NCBI RefSeq assembly: GCF_937976295.1
Contig: NZ_CALJRY010000088.1
Coordinates: 1-25,185 of the forward strand
Source: an uncultured Rothia sp.
Lineage (GTDB): Bacteria; Actinomycetota; Actinomycetes; Actinomycetales; Micrococcaceae
DNA length: 25,185 nt
Reading direction: 5' to 3'
Positions within the stretch are counted from its first letter, which is position 1, and the number at the start of each line of letters is the position of its first letter. Of this stretch, positions 8,483 through 15,821 are shown piece after piece. A program made the position numbers and the translations under genes. A model generated the notes under the pieces. The model searched no databases, had not been told where the DNA came from, and saw nothing but the letters and a program-made list of their open reading frames with translations.

Positions 8483-9172
8483 CTAGCGGCGAGCGCGCGC
8501 CTCCGCCTCCATCCAGGCACGCTGCGCCGGAGTCAACGACCCACCACGGCGAGTCTGCGCCGGGCGTGAACCCTGGTGAGTCTGCGTCTGGGCGGCCATG
8601 TTAATGCCCGAACCGATGTCGCCGCCACGCCAGCCGTGACAGATCGCAATCGCCAGGGCATCGGCAGCATCGGCGGGTTTTGGCATGGAATCCAGCCCCA
8701 GAATACGGGTCACCATACGACCCACGGACGCCTTATCGGCGCGGCCGCTACCGGTCACCGCCGCCTTCACCTCCGAGGGGGTATGGAAGAACACCGGCAC
8801 GCCGCGCATCGCCGCCGCAGAAATCACCGCGCCCGAAGCGTGCGCCGTACCAATCACCGTGTTCACCTGCTCCTGAGCGAAGATACGCTCAATCGCCAGG
8901 GCATCCGGCTTATAGGTGTCCAGCCAGTGGGAGGCGGCGTTGAAAATCCAGAGAATACGCTGGTCCAGGGACTCCGCCGGGATTGTGCCGGCAACGCCCA
9001 CGTTCACGAAGTGCGCCTTACGGTCGGCGGTCATGTCGAGCATGGAGAAACCGCAGCGGGTCAGACCCGGGTCAACGCCCATGATGCGGGTTGAACCCGG
9101 CACACGCTCCACGGCGGTGGCGGCGCGGTTCTCACGCATGCTATCGCGTGCGGCAGGTTGAGCGGCAGCCAT
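8483..9172 (-). CDS. ruvC: Crossover junction endodeoxyribonuclease RuvC
   Basis: RuvC is the dimeric resolvase that cuts Holliday junctions symmetrically. With the start used here (229 residues), the four catalytic acids are visible: D34 in IMGVDPGLTRCG, E95 in AIERIFAQ, and D168 and D171 in PADAADALAIAICH, matching D7/E66/D138/D141 of E. coli RuvC. About 30 residues precede the usual family start, and the C-terminus has a 45-residue Gln/Arg-rich tail. The start is ambiguous. Two ATG codons in tandem (9175 and 9172) follow AAAGGGGAG, and the second has better spacing; a TTG at 9190 in the same frame is less likely. The gene stands alone between a hairpin upstream and the ruvA promoter downstream. 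Confidence 0.96.
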   Translation of the reverse strand: MAAAQPAARDSMRENRAATAVERVPGSTRIMGVDPGLTRCGFSMLDMTADRKAHFVNVGVAGTIPAESLDQRILWIFNAASHWLDTYKPDALAIERIFAQEQVNTVIGTAHASGAVISAAAMRGVPVFFHTPSEVKAAVTGSGRADKASVGRMVTRILGLDSMPKPADAADALAIAICHGWRGGDIGSGINMAAQTQTHQGSRPAQTRRGGSLTPAQRAWMEAEARARR

Positions 9173-9199
9173 CATCTCCCCTTTCGACAAACTCCCTAG

Positions 9200-9215
9200 A
9201 GAATCTCTAGATTCT
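9200..9215. promoter_or_regulatory. Palindrome overlapping a possible ruvC -10 box
   Basis: AGAATC-TCTA-GATTCT is a perfect 6-bp inverted repeat with a 4-nt centre, lying 28-43 nt before the ruvC start. On the minus strand TAGAAT (9211-9216) overlaps its upstream half and could be a -10 box. No good -35 is seen. A regulatory role is inferred only from position. Confidence 0.35.
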
Positions 9216-9357
9216 AGCCCTTCAGAATCCTAGCACCCGGCACCGGGGCACGCCACGAGAACGGTCACCGCGTGAACAGTCACCGCGCGCCCCGCGAAAA
9301 GTACCCAGCGCATCCCCAAGATGCGGTATCGCAGGCAATACAGCCCCAAGACGCTAA

Positions 9358-9410
9358 GAAGCCACTCCCCCAACCAGCCACCACGGCGGCTCGGTTAAAG
9401 GAGCGGCTTC
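9358..9410 (-). terminator. Hairpin terminator after yebC
   Basis: GAAGCCACTCC (9358-9368) pairs with GGAGCGGCTTC (9400-9410) over 11 bp with one wobble. The 31-nt loop contains a further small GC-rich hairpin. It starts 31 nt past the yebC stop. In the minus direction it is followed by TTAGCGTCTT, a poor T-run, so it is a probable but leaky terminator. Confidence 0.55.
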
Positions 9411-9440
9411 TTCAAGCATCAGATATCAGAATCCGAGTGA

Positions 9441-10199
9441 TTACTCAGCTTCCAGCTCTGCCATAACCTCAGCAGAAACGTTAGCGTTCGAGTAGACGTT
9501 CTGAACGTCGTCGAGCTCTTCAATAGCGTCTGCCAGCTTCAGGAACTTCTTAGCACCATCAGCGTCCAGGTCAACCTGCATGGTCGGGCGGAAGACCGGG
9601 TCATCGTTGTTGTACTCCAGGCCAGCCTCGTCCAGTGCCTTACGGATCTCGGGCAGGTCGGTCGCTGCGGAAACAACGGTGAAGATATCGCCCTCGTCCA
9701 GAACCTCTTCGGCGCCTGCATCCAGGACAGCCATCAGAACGTCGTCCTCGGTCAGGCCGTCAGTCTTGGTGACCTCAGCAACGCCCTTACGCTCGAACAG
9801 GAACGCAACCGAACCCTGGTCAGCCATGGTGCCGCCGTTACGGGTCACAGCCAGGCGAACCTCAGACGCTGCACGGTTACGGTTATCGGTCAGACACTCA
9901 ATGTACAGAGCGGTACCCTGCGGGCCGCGTGCTTCGTACATGATTTCGGTGTAGTCAATGGTCTCACCGGTCAGGCCAGCGCCACGCTTGATTGCGCGGT
10001 CAATGTTGTCGTTAGGAACGGAGTTCTTCTTCGCCTTCGACACAGCCAGGTCAAGAGCGGGGTTACCAGCAATATCAGCGCCGCCCATACGTGCTGCAAC
10101 TTCAATTGCCTTAATGAACTTCGCGAAAGCCTTCGCGCGCTTAGCGTCGATAGCAGCCTTCTTGTGCTTAGTAGTCGCCCATTTAGAGTGACCGGACAT
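9441..10199 (-). CDS. yebC: YebC/PmpR family protein
   Basis: This is a conserved cytoplasmic family described as transcriptional regulators (PmpR, YebC) and, for some members, as translation factors that help at proline stretches. The 252-residue product starts MSGHSKWATTKHKKAAIDAKRAKAFAK, the hallmark N-terminus, and continues with the full family length, including RRAxG-like IDRAIKRGAG, YEARGPQGTALYIECLTDNRNR and the acidic C-terminal domain. AAGGGAG lies about 6 nt upstream of the ATG. Its position just upstream of ruvC is the common bacterial arrangement. It follows gatD after 135 nt, and a possible promoter -10 is in that gap. Confidence 0.97.
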   Translation of the reverse strand: MSGHSKWATTKHKKAAIDAKRAKAFAKFIKAIEVAARMGGADIAGNPALDLAVSKAKKNSVPNDNIDRAIKRGAGLTGETIDYTEIMYEARGPQGTALYIECLTDNRNRAASEVRLAVTRNGGTMADQGSVAFLFERKGVAEVTKTDGLTEDDVLMAVLDAGAEEVLDEGDIFTVVSAATDLPEIRKALDEAGLEYNNDDPVFRPTMQVDLDADGAKKFLKLADAIEELDDVQNVYSNANVSAEVMAELEAE

Positions 10200-10271
10200 T
10201 CGTATCTCCCTTAGTCAAAACCTCTGTGCGGACACGGCGAAACGTCCCACGCACCGTACTGTACTCACATA

Positions 10272-10277
10272 ACTATA
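10272..10277 (-). promoter_or_regulatory. Possible yebC promoter -10
   Basis: TATAGT on the minus strand, about 73 nt before yebC, differs from TATAAT at one base. No convincing -35 lies 16-18 nt upstream, so this is a weak call. Confidence 0.3.
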
Positions 10278-10334
10278 CCGTAGCGGAGGCGCACACCACC
10301 TCAGAAAGTGCACGCCACCGCCCGGAATAGGGTG

Positions 10335-11102
10335 CTAGCGAGGGCGAGACGCAGCCGAAGCTCGCGCCTTCTCCACTAGCGAGTCGTCAATCGTGTTCGG
10401 CGTGAACTCGCCAAACTTACGCTTAGCCGCCTGCTCAATCAGGTAATCCGAAATCTTCGGGTTCTTCGGCAGCAGCGAACCGTGCAGGTAGGTGCCAATT
10501 ACGTTGTGCACGCGCGCACCCTCGTACGCATCGGTCACGTTGTTGCCGTCACCCTTGGTGACGGTAGCCAGCGGGACGCAACCGGAACCCAGGTAGGTCA
10601 GGCCCGAGTGGTTCTCAAAACCAATCACGGTGCCGAACTCCTCAGACTCCTCAACAATGTTGCCGATCAGGCGGTCATCGCCGCCGACCGTGTGCGCATC
10701 AAAAATGCCGATGCCCTTGAGCACCTCACCCTCACGGGTGCGGAATTCCTTGCCGAACAGCTGGTACAGGCCACAAATGACGAGCATCGGCACGCCGTCC
10801 TCAGCCAGCGAGCGCAGCTTGTCACCGTTCGCGTGCAGGTCGTCCTGAATCACAGACTGACCGGAATCCTGGCCGCCGCCACCCAGAATAATGTCAACAT
10901 CCTCCGGGAAGGGCTGACCGGGGTTGTGGTCCAGAATCTGCACGTCAAAGCCGTGTGCCTGCGCGCGACGAGCCAGCGCCAAGGTGTTACCCCAGTCGCC
11001 GTAAATGTTCATGTCGAGCGGGTACAGCTGCAGAATACGCAGAGTCTTACCGTTATTGGGGCCGGGAGCGGGGGTGCCCTCAAAAGTGTGAGTTGCCGTC
11101 AT
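10335..11102 (-). CDS. gatD: Lipid II isoglutaminyl synthase, glutaminase subunit GatD
   Basis: GatD releases ammonia from glutamine for MurT, which amidates the alpha-carboxyl of D-Glu in the peptidoglycan stem peptide. The 255-residue product belongs to the CobB/CobQ-like class I amidotransferases. The nucleophile is Cys110 in MLVICGLYQLFGKEF and the partner His207 is in GTYLHGSLLPKNP. The glycine-rich ILGGGGQDSGQ segment and FENHSGLTYL are typical of GatD. The start overlaps the murT stop by one base (TAATG), indicating translational coupling and equal dosage of the two subunits. No separate ribosome-binding site is needed. Confidence 0.94.
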   Translation of the reverse strand: MTATHTFEGTPAPGPNNGKTLRILQLYPLDMNIYGDWGNTLALARRAQAHGFDVQILDHNPGQPFPEDVDIILGGGGQDSGQSVIQDDLHANGDKLRSLAEDGVPMLVICGLYQLFGKEFRTREGEVLKGIGIFDAHTVGGDDRLIGNIVEESEEFGTVIGFENHSGLTYLGSGCVPLATVTKGDGNNVTDAYEGARVHNVIGTYLHGSLLPKNPKISDYLIEQAAKRKFGEFTPNTIDDSLVEKARASAASRPR

Positions 11103-12376
11103 TAGGAGACCCTCTCAACGTCAGTGATCTTTGCGAGCTCTTCACGCAGAGCCAGCATTGCGGTGTAGGTGCAGAAAATACGCATGGGCGCGTTACCGCT
11201 GGAGGCGATGAAGCCCTTGAGCGCATCGGCGAGGTTCTCGTTGACCTCGTCAACCTTCACGCCGTCATGCTCCAGGCGCAGCGCCATATCCCAGGCGCGC
11301 ACACCCGAAACCATCTGCACACCGGTCTTCTTCAAGCTGTCGAAGTCAACATCCCACAGCCAGGACACGTCACGACCGTCAGCGTACTGGTCATTAATCG
11401 TAATCATGGTGGCGTAGTCGTCAGCGTTCGCGCTCGCCAGGGACAGGCGGAAACCGCTCGGGTTCTTCACCAGCAGCAGCTGCAGCGGGCGGCCGTTCAC
11501 GTTCAGGGTCTCACCGCGACCGAAGGCGGGGGTAATCTTCGCCAGCTCCGCAATGAGCTTATCTTCGTTGAGCTTATCGCCCATGACGGCGCGGGTCAGC
11601 GCCATAGCGCCAGCCGCGTTGAAGATGTTGTAAATGCCGTAGAGGTTAATCTCGCCGACTCGCTCCACACCCGCCAGGTCGAAGGTTGCGGAGGTGCCGG
11701 AGAACGCGGTCAGGGTGACGTCTGCATCGGGCAGGGTCGCCTTCGCGACGGTGCCGCCGCGCATCTCATCATCCGAGGGGAAGTACGAGCGCAGGGACTC
11801 ATCCAGGCCGTAGTACTTGACGGTCACGCCCGGCTGCACGTTCTCAGCGAGGGAACGGATGCGCGGATCCTCACGGTTGAGCACCACGGTGCCGGTCGTT
11901 GCGGCGGCGACGGTCGCCAGCATGCGGCGGGTCGTGTCAATCTCACCGAAGCGGTCCAGCTGGTCACGCAGAACGTTCAGCAGCAGAGCATAGTCGGGCT
12001 TGACTGCCTTGACGAAGTGAACGGCGTGCGCCTCGTCCAGCTCAAGCACAGCAATATCAGCGTCAAGCTTGCCGCCGAGAGTCATCTCGCCCAGCAGTGC
12101 CGCGGCAACACCGCGCACAAAGTTCGAACCGGTGCGGTTAGTGAAAACCTTCAGACCCTGAGCTTCAAGCAGCTGCACAGCCATCTTCGTGGTGGTGGTC
12201 TTACCGTTCGTGCCGGAGACAACAACCACGCCGTAGGGCAGCTTCGCGAGCTCTTCAGCGACGAAGTCGGGGTGCAATTTTTCCATGACAAGGCCGGGGA
12301 AGGCGGAGCCGCCGCCGCGAAGCTTAGTCGCGGCGCGTACGCCCTGGCCGAGGAGACGAATGAGGGGTTTGGACAT
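11102..12376 (-). CDS. murT: Lipid II isoglutaminyl synthase, Mur-ligase-like subunit MurT
   Basis: MurT is the ATP-dependent synthetase half of the lipid II amidation enzyme, acting at the inner face of the membrane with GatD. The 424-residue product has the Mur ligase P-loop VVSGTNGKTTTTKM (about residues 52-65), a VLELDEAHAVHFV segment, DQLDRFGEID, LNREDPRI in the central domain, and a C-terminal DUF1727 region with DVSWLWDVDF, where the Asp proposed to complete the GatD triad lies in staphylococcal MurT. The Cys4 zinc ribbon described for staphylococcal and pneumococcal MurT is absent: only one Cys occurs, near the C-terminus. An ATG 3 codons upstream (12385) is possible, but the start at 12376 lies 7 nt after a TAAAAT box, suggesting a leaderless transcript. 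Confidence 0.93.
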   Translation of the reverse strand: MSKPLIRLLGQGVRAATKLRGGGSAFPGLVMEKLHPDFVAEELAKLPYGVVVVSGTNGKTTTTKMAVQLLEAQGLKVFTNRTGSNFVRGVAAALLGEMTLGGKLDADIAVLELDEAHAVHFVKAVKPDYALLLNVLRDQLDRFGEIDTTRRMLATVAAATTGTVVLNREDPRIRSLAENVQPGVTVKYYGLDESLRSYFPSDDEMRGGTVAKATLPDADVTLTAFSGTSATFDLAGVERVGEINLYGIYNIFNAAGAMALTRAVMGDKLNEDKLIAELAKITPAFGRGETLNVNGRPLQLLLVKNPSGFRLSLASANADDYATMITINDQYADGRDVSWLWDVDFDSLKKTGVQMVSGVRAWDMALRLEHDGVKVDEVNENLADALKGFIASSGNAPMRIFCTYTAMLALREELAKITDVERVS

Positions 12377-12383
12377 GCTTACC

Positions 12384-12389
12384 ATTTTA
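12384..12389 (-). promoter_or_regulatory. -10 box of a probable leaderless murT promoter
   Basis: TAAAAT on the minus strand ends 7 nt before the ATG at 12376, so the predicted transcription start coincides with the start codon. There is no Shine-Dalgarno sequence. A weak TTCAGC could act as -35 at 17 nt. The alternative ATG at 12385 lies inside this box, which argues against it. Confidence 0.5.
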
Positions 12390-12508
12390 GTACACGCATG
12401 CCAACGGCTGAATGGTCCGCCGGACCCGTTCGCTCACGCCGGAAGGGGTGGGGGTATGGCACCGGGGTGTGCTGTGCGGCGGGGTTACCGAGGTTTTGAT
12501 GCGGGGCA

Positions 12509-13768
12509 TTAGAACAGCGAGCCCTGCACCCGCACCCGCGTGAACTCCTGCGCAGGCTCCACCAGCACATTCCGCCACGCGGCAGTATTCACCAGGAACG
12601 CCGCGTCAGCATCGCCGGTGTGGGCGCTCAAAAACTGACCCGCCGCACCCGTGCAGAAGAAACCAGCTGCCCCGCTCTCGGTACCGGAATCACAGGGCGC
12701 TAGGGGTTCCGGCGACTGCGCGCGCAACGCCGCATACGGGCGGGTCATTGCAAGCGACGGAATCCACGGCTCATCCAGGGCGGTGAGCGGCACCTCCGGC
12801 TCGGTGCGCGCCAGCTCGGCGAGCGCTTCGCGGGCGCGGGCGACCGCCTCCTGATGGGCAACACGAAGCTGCGCACCGGGCAGCGGGTTCGTCCAGGCGC
12901 GGTACTTGCTCGCCACCTGCTTGACCTGCGGAATCTTCGCGAGGGCGGTCACGGCATCCTCGGCGCGGCGAATCGCCAGGCCGTCGGGTGCGAGCGCAAT
13001 GTAGGTGGCGGTGGCGACCGCCTGCTCGTCCAGGCGGCACGGGGTCGAATGCAGTGAGCTGGTGCCGACCTTGTGCGTGCCGTCCGGGAAGGTCGCGATG
13101 TAGAGGCGATGCTCCAGCATGGCGTAGGCACGCATGGATTCAGTGAGCGTTCCGGGGTACAGGTGCGCGCTGTGCAGGGCGGTGAATTCGTCGCGGGCGG
13201 TGCAGCGCGGGCACTGCTGGCCACGCTGGATGCGGGTTCCCTCGGGGCAGGGTACGCGGCGAATTCCAGCGGAGGTTCGCCTGGATTCGGAGGCAGATTT
13301 GGGGGCTGATTCGGAGGCAGATTTGGGGGCAGATTTGGGGGCGGCGTCATTGCTCGTGCCGGTGGTGTAGCCGGCGCAGTAGCGGTAGAGTTCCCCCTCG
13401 CTATCGCGCGGAATACGCAACCCCAGGTAGGCGCCGGGGGTCAGCGGAATCTGGATGCGCACCCCGCTCGGAACGCCAAGCTGCGCGGGGCTGCTTTCCT
13501 GGATAGGGGCGCTCTCCCCCGCTGCTTGAGATGCCCGGTGCTGAGCTCCTTCAGCGGCCCCGCCAATGGCTCCACCGGTTACAGGTACGACCGGTTCCAC
13601 CTCAATGAGCGGGCGGCGATTGGACCAGCGGATCTGCCTCCAGATGAGCAGCCGCGGCGCGCCCGCAGAATCACCGGAGGCACCGGCGGCGCTGGCAACA
13701 TCGGCACCGGCGGCAGGCACAGCAGTGAACTCGTCGAAAGCAGTCTCAAGCAGGTTGGGGTAGTCCAT
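12509..13768 (-). CDS. DUF2797 family protein
   Basis: I recognise this as a DUF2797 protein from the central and C-terminal segment: CPEGTRIQRGQQCPRC, then HSAHLYPGTL, HRLYIATFPDGTHKVGTSS, CRLDEQAVATATYIALAPDGLAIRRAED. The Cys pair blocks (CPEG and CPRC) suggest a metal site, and the KVGT stretch resembles GIY-YIG-like folds, but the function is unknown. The 419-residue form starts at 13768 with a weak GTGGAA nearby. An in-frame extension to 13939 is rich in unlikely residues and was not used. A Ser/Lys/Ala/Glu low-complexity linker (about residues 142-165) is encoded by a tandem 12-bp repeat. The gene lies upstream of murT in the same direction. Confidence 0.75.
   Translation of the reverse strand: MDYPNLLETAFDEFTAVPAAGADVASAAGASGDSAGAPRLLIWRQIRWSNRRPLIEVEPVVPVTGGAIGGAAEGAQHRASQAAGESAPIQESSPAQLGVPSGVRIQIPLTPGAYLGLRIPRDSEGELYRYCAGYTTGTSNDAAPKSAPKSASESAPKSASESRRTSAGIRRVPCPEGTRIQRGQQCPRCTARDEFTALHSAHLYPGTLTESMRAYAMLEHRLYIATFPDGTHKVGTSSLHSTPCRLDEQAVATATYIALAPDGLAIRRAEDAVTALAKIPQVKQVASKYRAWTNPLPGAQLRVAHQEAVARAREALAELARTEPEVPLTALDEPWIPSLAMTRPYAALRAQSPEPLAPCDSGTESGAAGFFCTGAAGQFLSAHTGDADAAFLVNTAAWRNVLVEPAQEFTRVRVQGSLF
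13284..13343 (-). repeat. Five tandem 12-bp units in the DUF2797 gene
   Basis: The plus strand reads GATTCGGAGGCA, GATTTGGGGGCT, GATTCGGAGGCA, GATTTGGGGGCA, GATTTGGGGGCG without gaps. Each unit encodes one tetrapeptide on the minus strand (APKS or ASES). Copy-number change would keep the frame, so this is a candidate variable-number repeat in a surface linker. Confidence 0.85.
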
Positions 13769-14270
13769 AGCATTCCACTCTAGCGGGTCTGGCGCATCCA
13801 GTGCTGGCGGGTTCACGGCGCGGCTGGCGAGAGGTATCCCAGACGCTCCGCTCATTCCCGCCGCGCATCCTCGGGGCGCAAAAAGAGGCCAGCAGCCTTC
13901 ACGCTGATCCGCACCCCCGCAGTGTTGCCGTGCGTTCACGCACGACGGGGTGGGTTCTCAGTTGAGGCGCTGACCTCTGTGGTTGAGGCAGGGCGCTTAC
14001 CCTGCCAAGCCCGAAAGCGATCGGTGACCGCTATTTTTCGGTGAGCTATGCGGTGTTTATAGAAGCCGGAAGCTTCCCCGCAGCGACGCTGCAGTTAAAA
14101 CTTTGCCATACATAGCAGACGTAACAGCATTCAAATGAGCGTTAAACGCCTAATCTACGCATTTATGAAGCAAATTTTTTCTGCACTAGTTTGCAAATTA
14201 AAGCAATGAGCGCAGATTTCAAACTCACCAAGCCTCCCAACCGGACTATCCAACCGATTAGCCGGGCTAT
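13769..14270. other. Gene-free, palindrome-rich intergenic region
   Basis: No convincing gene is present in these 502 nt. The left part is GC-rich and the right part (14,090-14,230) is AT-rich. Clear inverted repeats are CGTGCG-TTCA-CGCACG (13929-13944), GGCAGGG-N6-CCCTGCC (13987-14006), GCGATC-GGT-GACCGC with one mismatch followed by TATTTTT (14017-14038), GGAAGCTTCC (14068-14077), GCAGCG-A-CGCTGC (14080-14092), AGTT-AA-AACT (14093-14102) and GCGTT-A-AACGC (14139-14149). The HIT gene ends at the right edge on the minus strand, so one of these may terminate it. A 24-codon plus-strand frame (14135-14209) lacks a ribosome-binding site. Confidence 0.6.
13777..13782 (-). promoter_or_regulatory. 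Possible -10 for a leaderless DUF2797 transcript
   Basis: TAGAGT on the minus strand ends 8 nt before the ATG at 13768. Spacing resembles that of the murT and channel genes. No -35 is recognised, and a weak GTGGAA overlaps the box, so this remains a low-confidence call. Confidence 0.3.
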
Positions 14271-14846
14271 CTAGCTGAGGCGAGCAAACCCCTCCGCAAT
14301 AGCCGCACGCATATCATCCAGCGTGCGAGACATGGTCTTAGTGTGAGCGATAATCGGCAGGAAGTTCGTATCCCCACTCCAGCGCGGCAGAATGTGCTGG
14401 TGCAGGTGATCAGCAATGCCCGCGCCGCCCACCTTGCCCTGATTCATGCCAATGTTGAAGCCGTCATTATGCGACACCTCACGTAGAACCTTCATGGCGA
14501 GCTGGGTCAGCTGTGCAATCTCCATGGTTTCCGCCTCGGTCGCATCATCGTAGAACGGGATGTGACGGTACGGGCAGATGAGCAGGTGGCCGGGGTTGTA
14601 GGGATAGAGGTTGAGAATCACGAAGGCATGCTCGCCGCGGTGCACAATCAGCGACTCCTCATCACTGCGGCTGGGCGCAGTGCAGAAGGGGCAGGTCTTC
14701 TCGGTGTAGTCCTTCTGGCCACCGCTCACGTAGGCGGTGCGGTGAGGGGTCCACAGGCGCTGGAACTGGTCCGGTGCGCCGGGCAGCTCGAAGGAATCCT
14801 GCACCGAGGCTGCGGTGCCATGCTCGGGGGTCGTGTTCTCGCTCAT
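14271..14846 (-). CDS. HIT domain protein, Ap4A phosphorylase-like
   Basis: Proteins of the histidine-triad superfamily cleave or transfer nucleotides. The actinobacterial branch typified by M. tuberculosis Rv2613c is a diadenosine tetraphosphate phosphorylase, and this protein resembles it: DQFQRLWTPHRTAYV near the N-terminus, HAFVILNLYPYNPGHLLICPYRHI, and the catalytic HLHQHILPRW (residues 147-154, H147/H149/H151) followed by GDTNFLPII. A CPFC pair (52-55) may bind a metal. The 191-residue length is normal. The ATG has only a weak GGGAC upstream, but a TAGAAT box ends 6 nt before it, suggesting a leaderless transcript. Substrate preference is inferred. Confidence 0.9.
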   Translation of the reverse strand: MSENTTPEHGTAASVQDSFELPGAPDQFQRLWTPHRTAYVSGGQKDYTEKTCPFCTAPSRSDEESLIVHRGEHAFVILNLYPYNPGHLLICPYRHIPFYDDATEAETMEIAQLTQLAMKVLREVSHNDGFNIGMNQGKVGGAGIADHLHQHILPRWSGDTNFLPIIAHTKTMSRTLDDMRAAIAEGFARLS

Positions 14847-14852
14847 AGTCCC

Positions 14853-14858
14853 ATTCTA
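14853..14858 (-). promoter_or_regulatory. -10 box of a possible leaderless HIT-gene promoter
   Basis: TAGAAT on the minus strand (one base from TATAAT) ends 6 nt before the start codon, so the predicted transcript starts at or next to the ATG. A weak TTCCCG lies 17 nt upstream as a possible -35. Confidence 0.4.
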
Positions 14859-14932
14859 TAGCCCACACGCGGCAACGGGAACGCCCCATCCGCCATGCGG
14901 GCATACATGAGATGGCTCCCCCGGCGGTGCGC

Positions 14933-15580
14933 CTAGCTGTGCTGCTTTTCCAGGTGAATGATGCGGGTGGCGCCCTCATAGGTCATGGGGAAGCTCAGCA
15001 CGCCATCCTGCACGGTGAATTCCTTGGTTTCCTTATCGGAGGCGTAGGGTGCGCGGGCCAGCTTCGCACGATCCACGCGGGAAACATGGGTGAAGTTTCC
15101 GGGCTTCGCCTCGAAGGTACCAACCCAGAAGGGGGTCGCCAGCTCTTCGTGGTTCAGGTGGTAGGTCACCTCGATAACGCCGTCGTGAATGACGGCGTCC
15201 ATGTAGTTCTCGAGGCCCGCAGCGTCCTGCTGAACCCAGGTGCCGTCCATGATTTTCTGCGAGCGCGCAATGGCTGCCGAGGAAGGCGCAGCGGTCATGG
15301 CGGCTGCGGCAGGTTCCTGGCCACTCGTGTTATCCGGTGCGGGGGTCTCAGTGGGCTGGGTTGCGGTCGGGTGAATCGACGGGTCCTGCGAGGCGCCAGC
15401 CGCCGCCTTAATTCCGGTGCTGTCGTCGCCGGGGGCAGGAACGGCGCTAGGCTCGGCGGTTGCAAAAGCTGCCTGGTCAACAACCGCACTTGCGGAGGCG
15501 TTATTCGGTGCGGATGCGCACGCGGAAAGGGTGAGCGCGCTAAGGAGTGCGAGCGCGCTCAGAGTGGACTTAGAAGCCAC
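14933..15580 (-). CDS. Small secreted lipoprotein of unknown function
   Basis: The 215-residue product begins with a short basic region, a hydrophobic stretch and the lipobox LSAC, giving lipidation at Cys21 and anchoring on the outer face of the membrane. Residues 22-110 are Ala/Pro/Ser/Thr-rich and probably an extended linker. The folded part is about residues 110-215 (MDGTWVQQDAAGLENYMDAVIHDGVIEVTYHL... to the end), a compact beta-rich domain that I do not assign to a family. The start codon is GTG at 15580, with AGGA 9 nt upstream. It lies 86 nt upstream of the HIT gene in the same direction, with no strong terminator between them. Confidence 0.8.
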   Translation of the reverse strand: MASKSTLSALALLSALTLSACASAPNNASASAVVDQAAFATAEPSAVPAPGDDSTGIKAAAGASQDPSIHPTATQPTETPAPDNTSGQEPAAAAMTAAPSSAAIARSQKIMDGTWVQQDAAGLENYMDAVIHDGVIEVTYHLNHEELATPFWVGTFEAKPGNFTHVSRVDRAKLARAPYASDKETKEFTVQDGVLSFPMTYEGATRIIHLEKQHS

Positions 15581-15663
15581 GAACGTGTCCTAACAGAGTG
15601 TGTGTTTGAGTGAGTTTGTGAGTTGAGTGGTGCCTGCCCGTGAGTGAGGTGGGCATACGACGA

Positions 15664-15693
15664 CACCCCGTAGCGTTTTGAGGCTACAGGGTG
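15664..15693 (-). other. Leader hairpin upstream of the lipoprotein gene
   Basis: CACCCCGTAGC (15664-15674) and GCTACAGGGTG (15683-15693) form an 11-bp stem with an 8-nt loop. On the minus strand the single mismatch becomes a G-U pair, so the structure is best in lipoprotein mRNA, about 85 nt before the GTG start. There is no T-run after it. It could be a transcript-stabilising or regulatory leader element. Confidence 0.45.
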
Positions 15694-15717
15694 CTCGATA
15701 ATTGGCACGGTAGATAG

Positions 15718-15723
15718 TTTATA
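15718..15723 (-). promoter_or_regulatory. Possible lipoprotein-gene promoter -10
   Basis: TATAAA on the minus strand lies upstream of the leader hairpin. No good -35 is visible, so confidence is low. Confidence 0.3.
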
Positions 15724-15796
15724 GGCTCTGGCTAGGAGTTTCACTAGTGGCGGTTATTTTTAAAAGATAGTTTGGTCACATTAGACCTTAAGTTGA

Positions 15797-15821
15797 GGGG
15801 TTACTCACAGCCGAGAACCCC
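15797..15821 (-). terminator. Weak terminator-like hairpin after the channel gene
   Basis: GGGGTT (15797-15802) pairs with AACCCC (15816-15821). An inner CTC/GAG pairing is offset by one bulged base. It lies 155 nt past the channel stop on the minus strand and is followed by TCAACTT, with no clear T-run. Confidence 0.35.

Noticed and set aside
9173..9190. TTG start of ruvC at 9190
   Set aside because: The only purine-rich sequence before it is too close, whereas AAAGGGGAG precedes the tandem ATGs at 9175 and 9172.
12414..12426. GGTCC-GCC-GGACC as a terminator of the DUF2797 gene
   Set aside because: Only a 5-bp stem with a 3-nt loop and no T-run; it probably occurs by chance in GC-rich DNA.
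10955..12499. 514-codon plus-strand frame opposite murT
   Set aside because: Antisense to a clear Mur ligase with intact P-loop. No family features.
13920..14040. tRNA or other known structural RNA
   Set aside because: The stems do not form a cloverleaf and no GTTCGANNC T-loop is present. No match to tmRNA or RNase P hallmarks.
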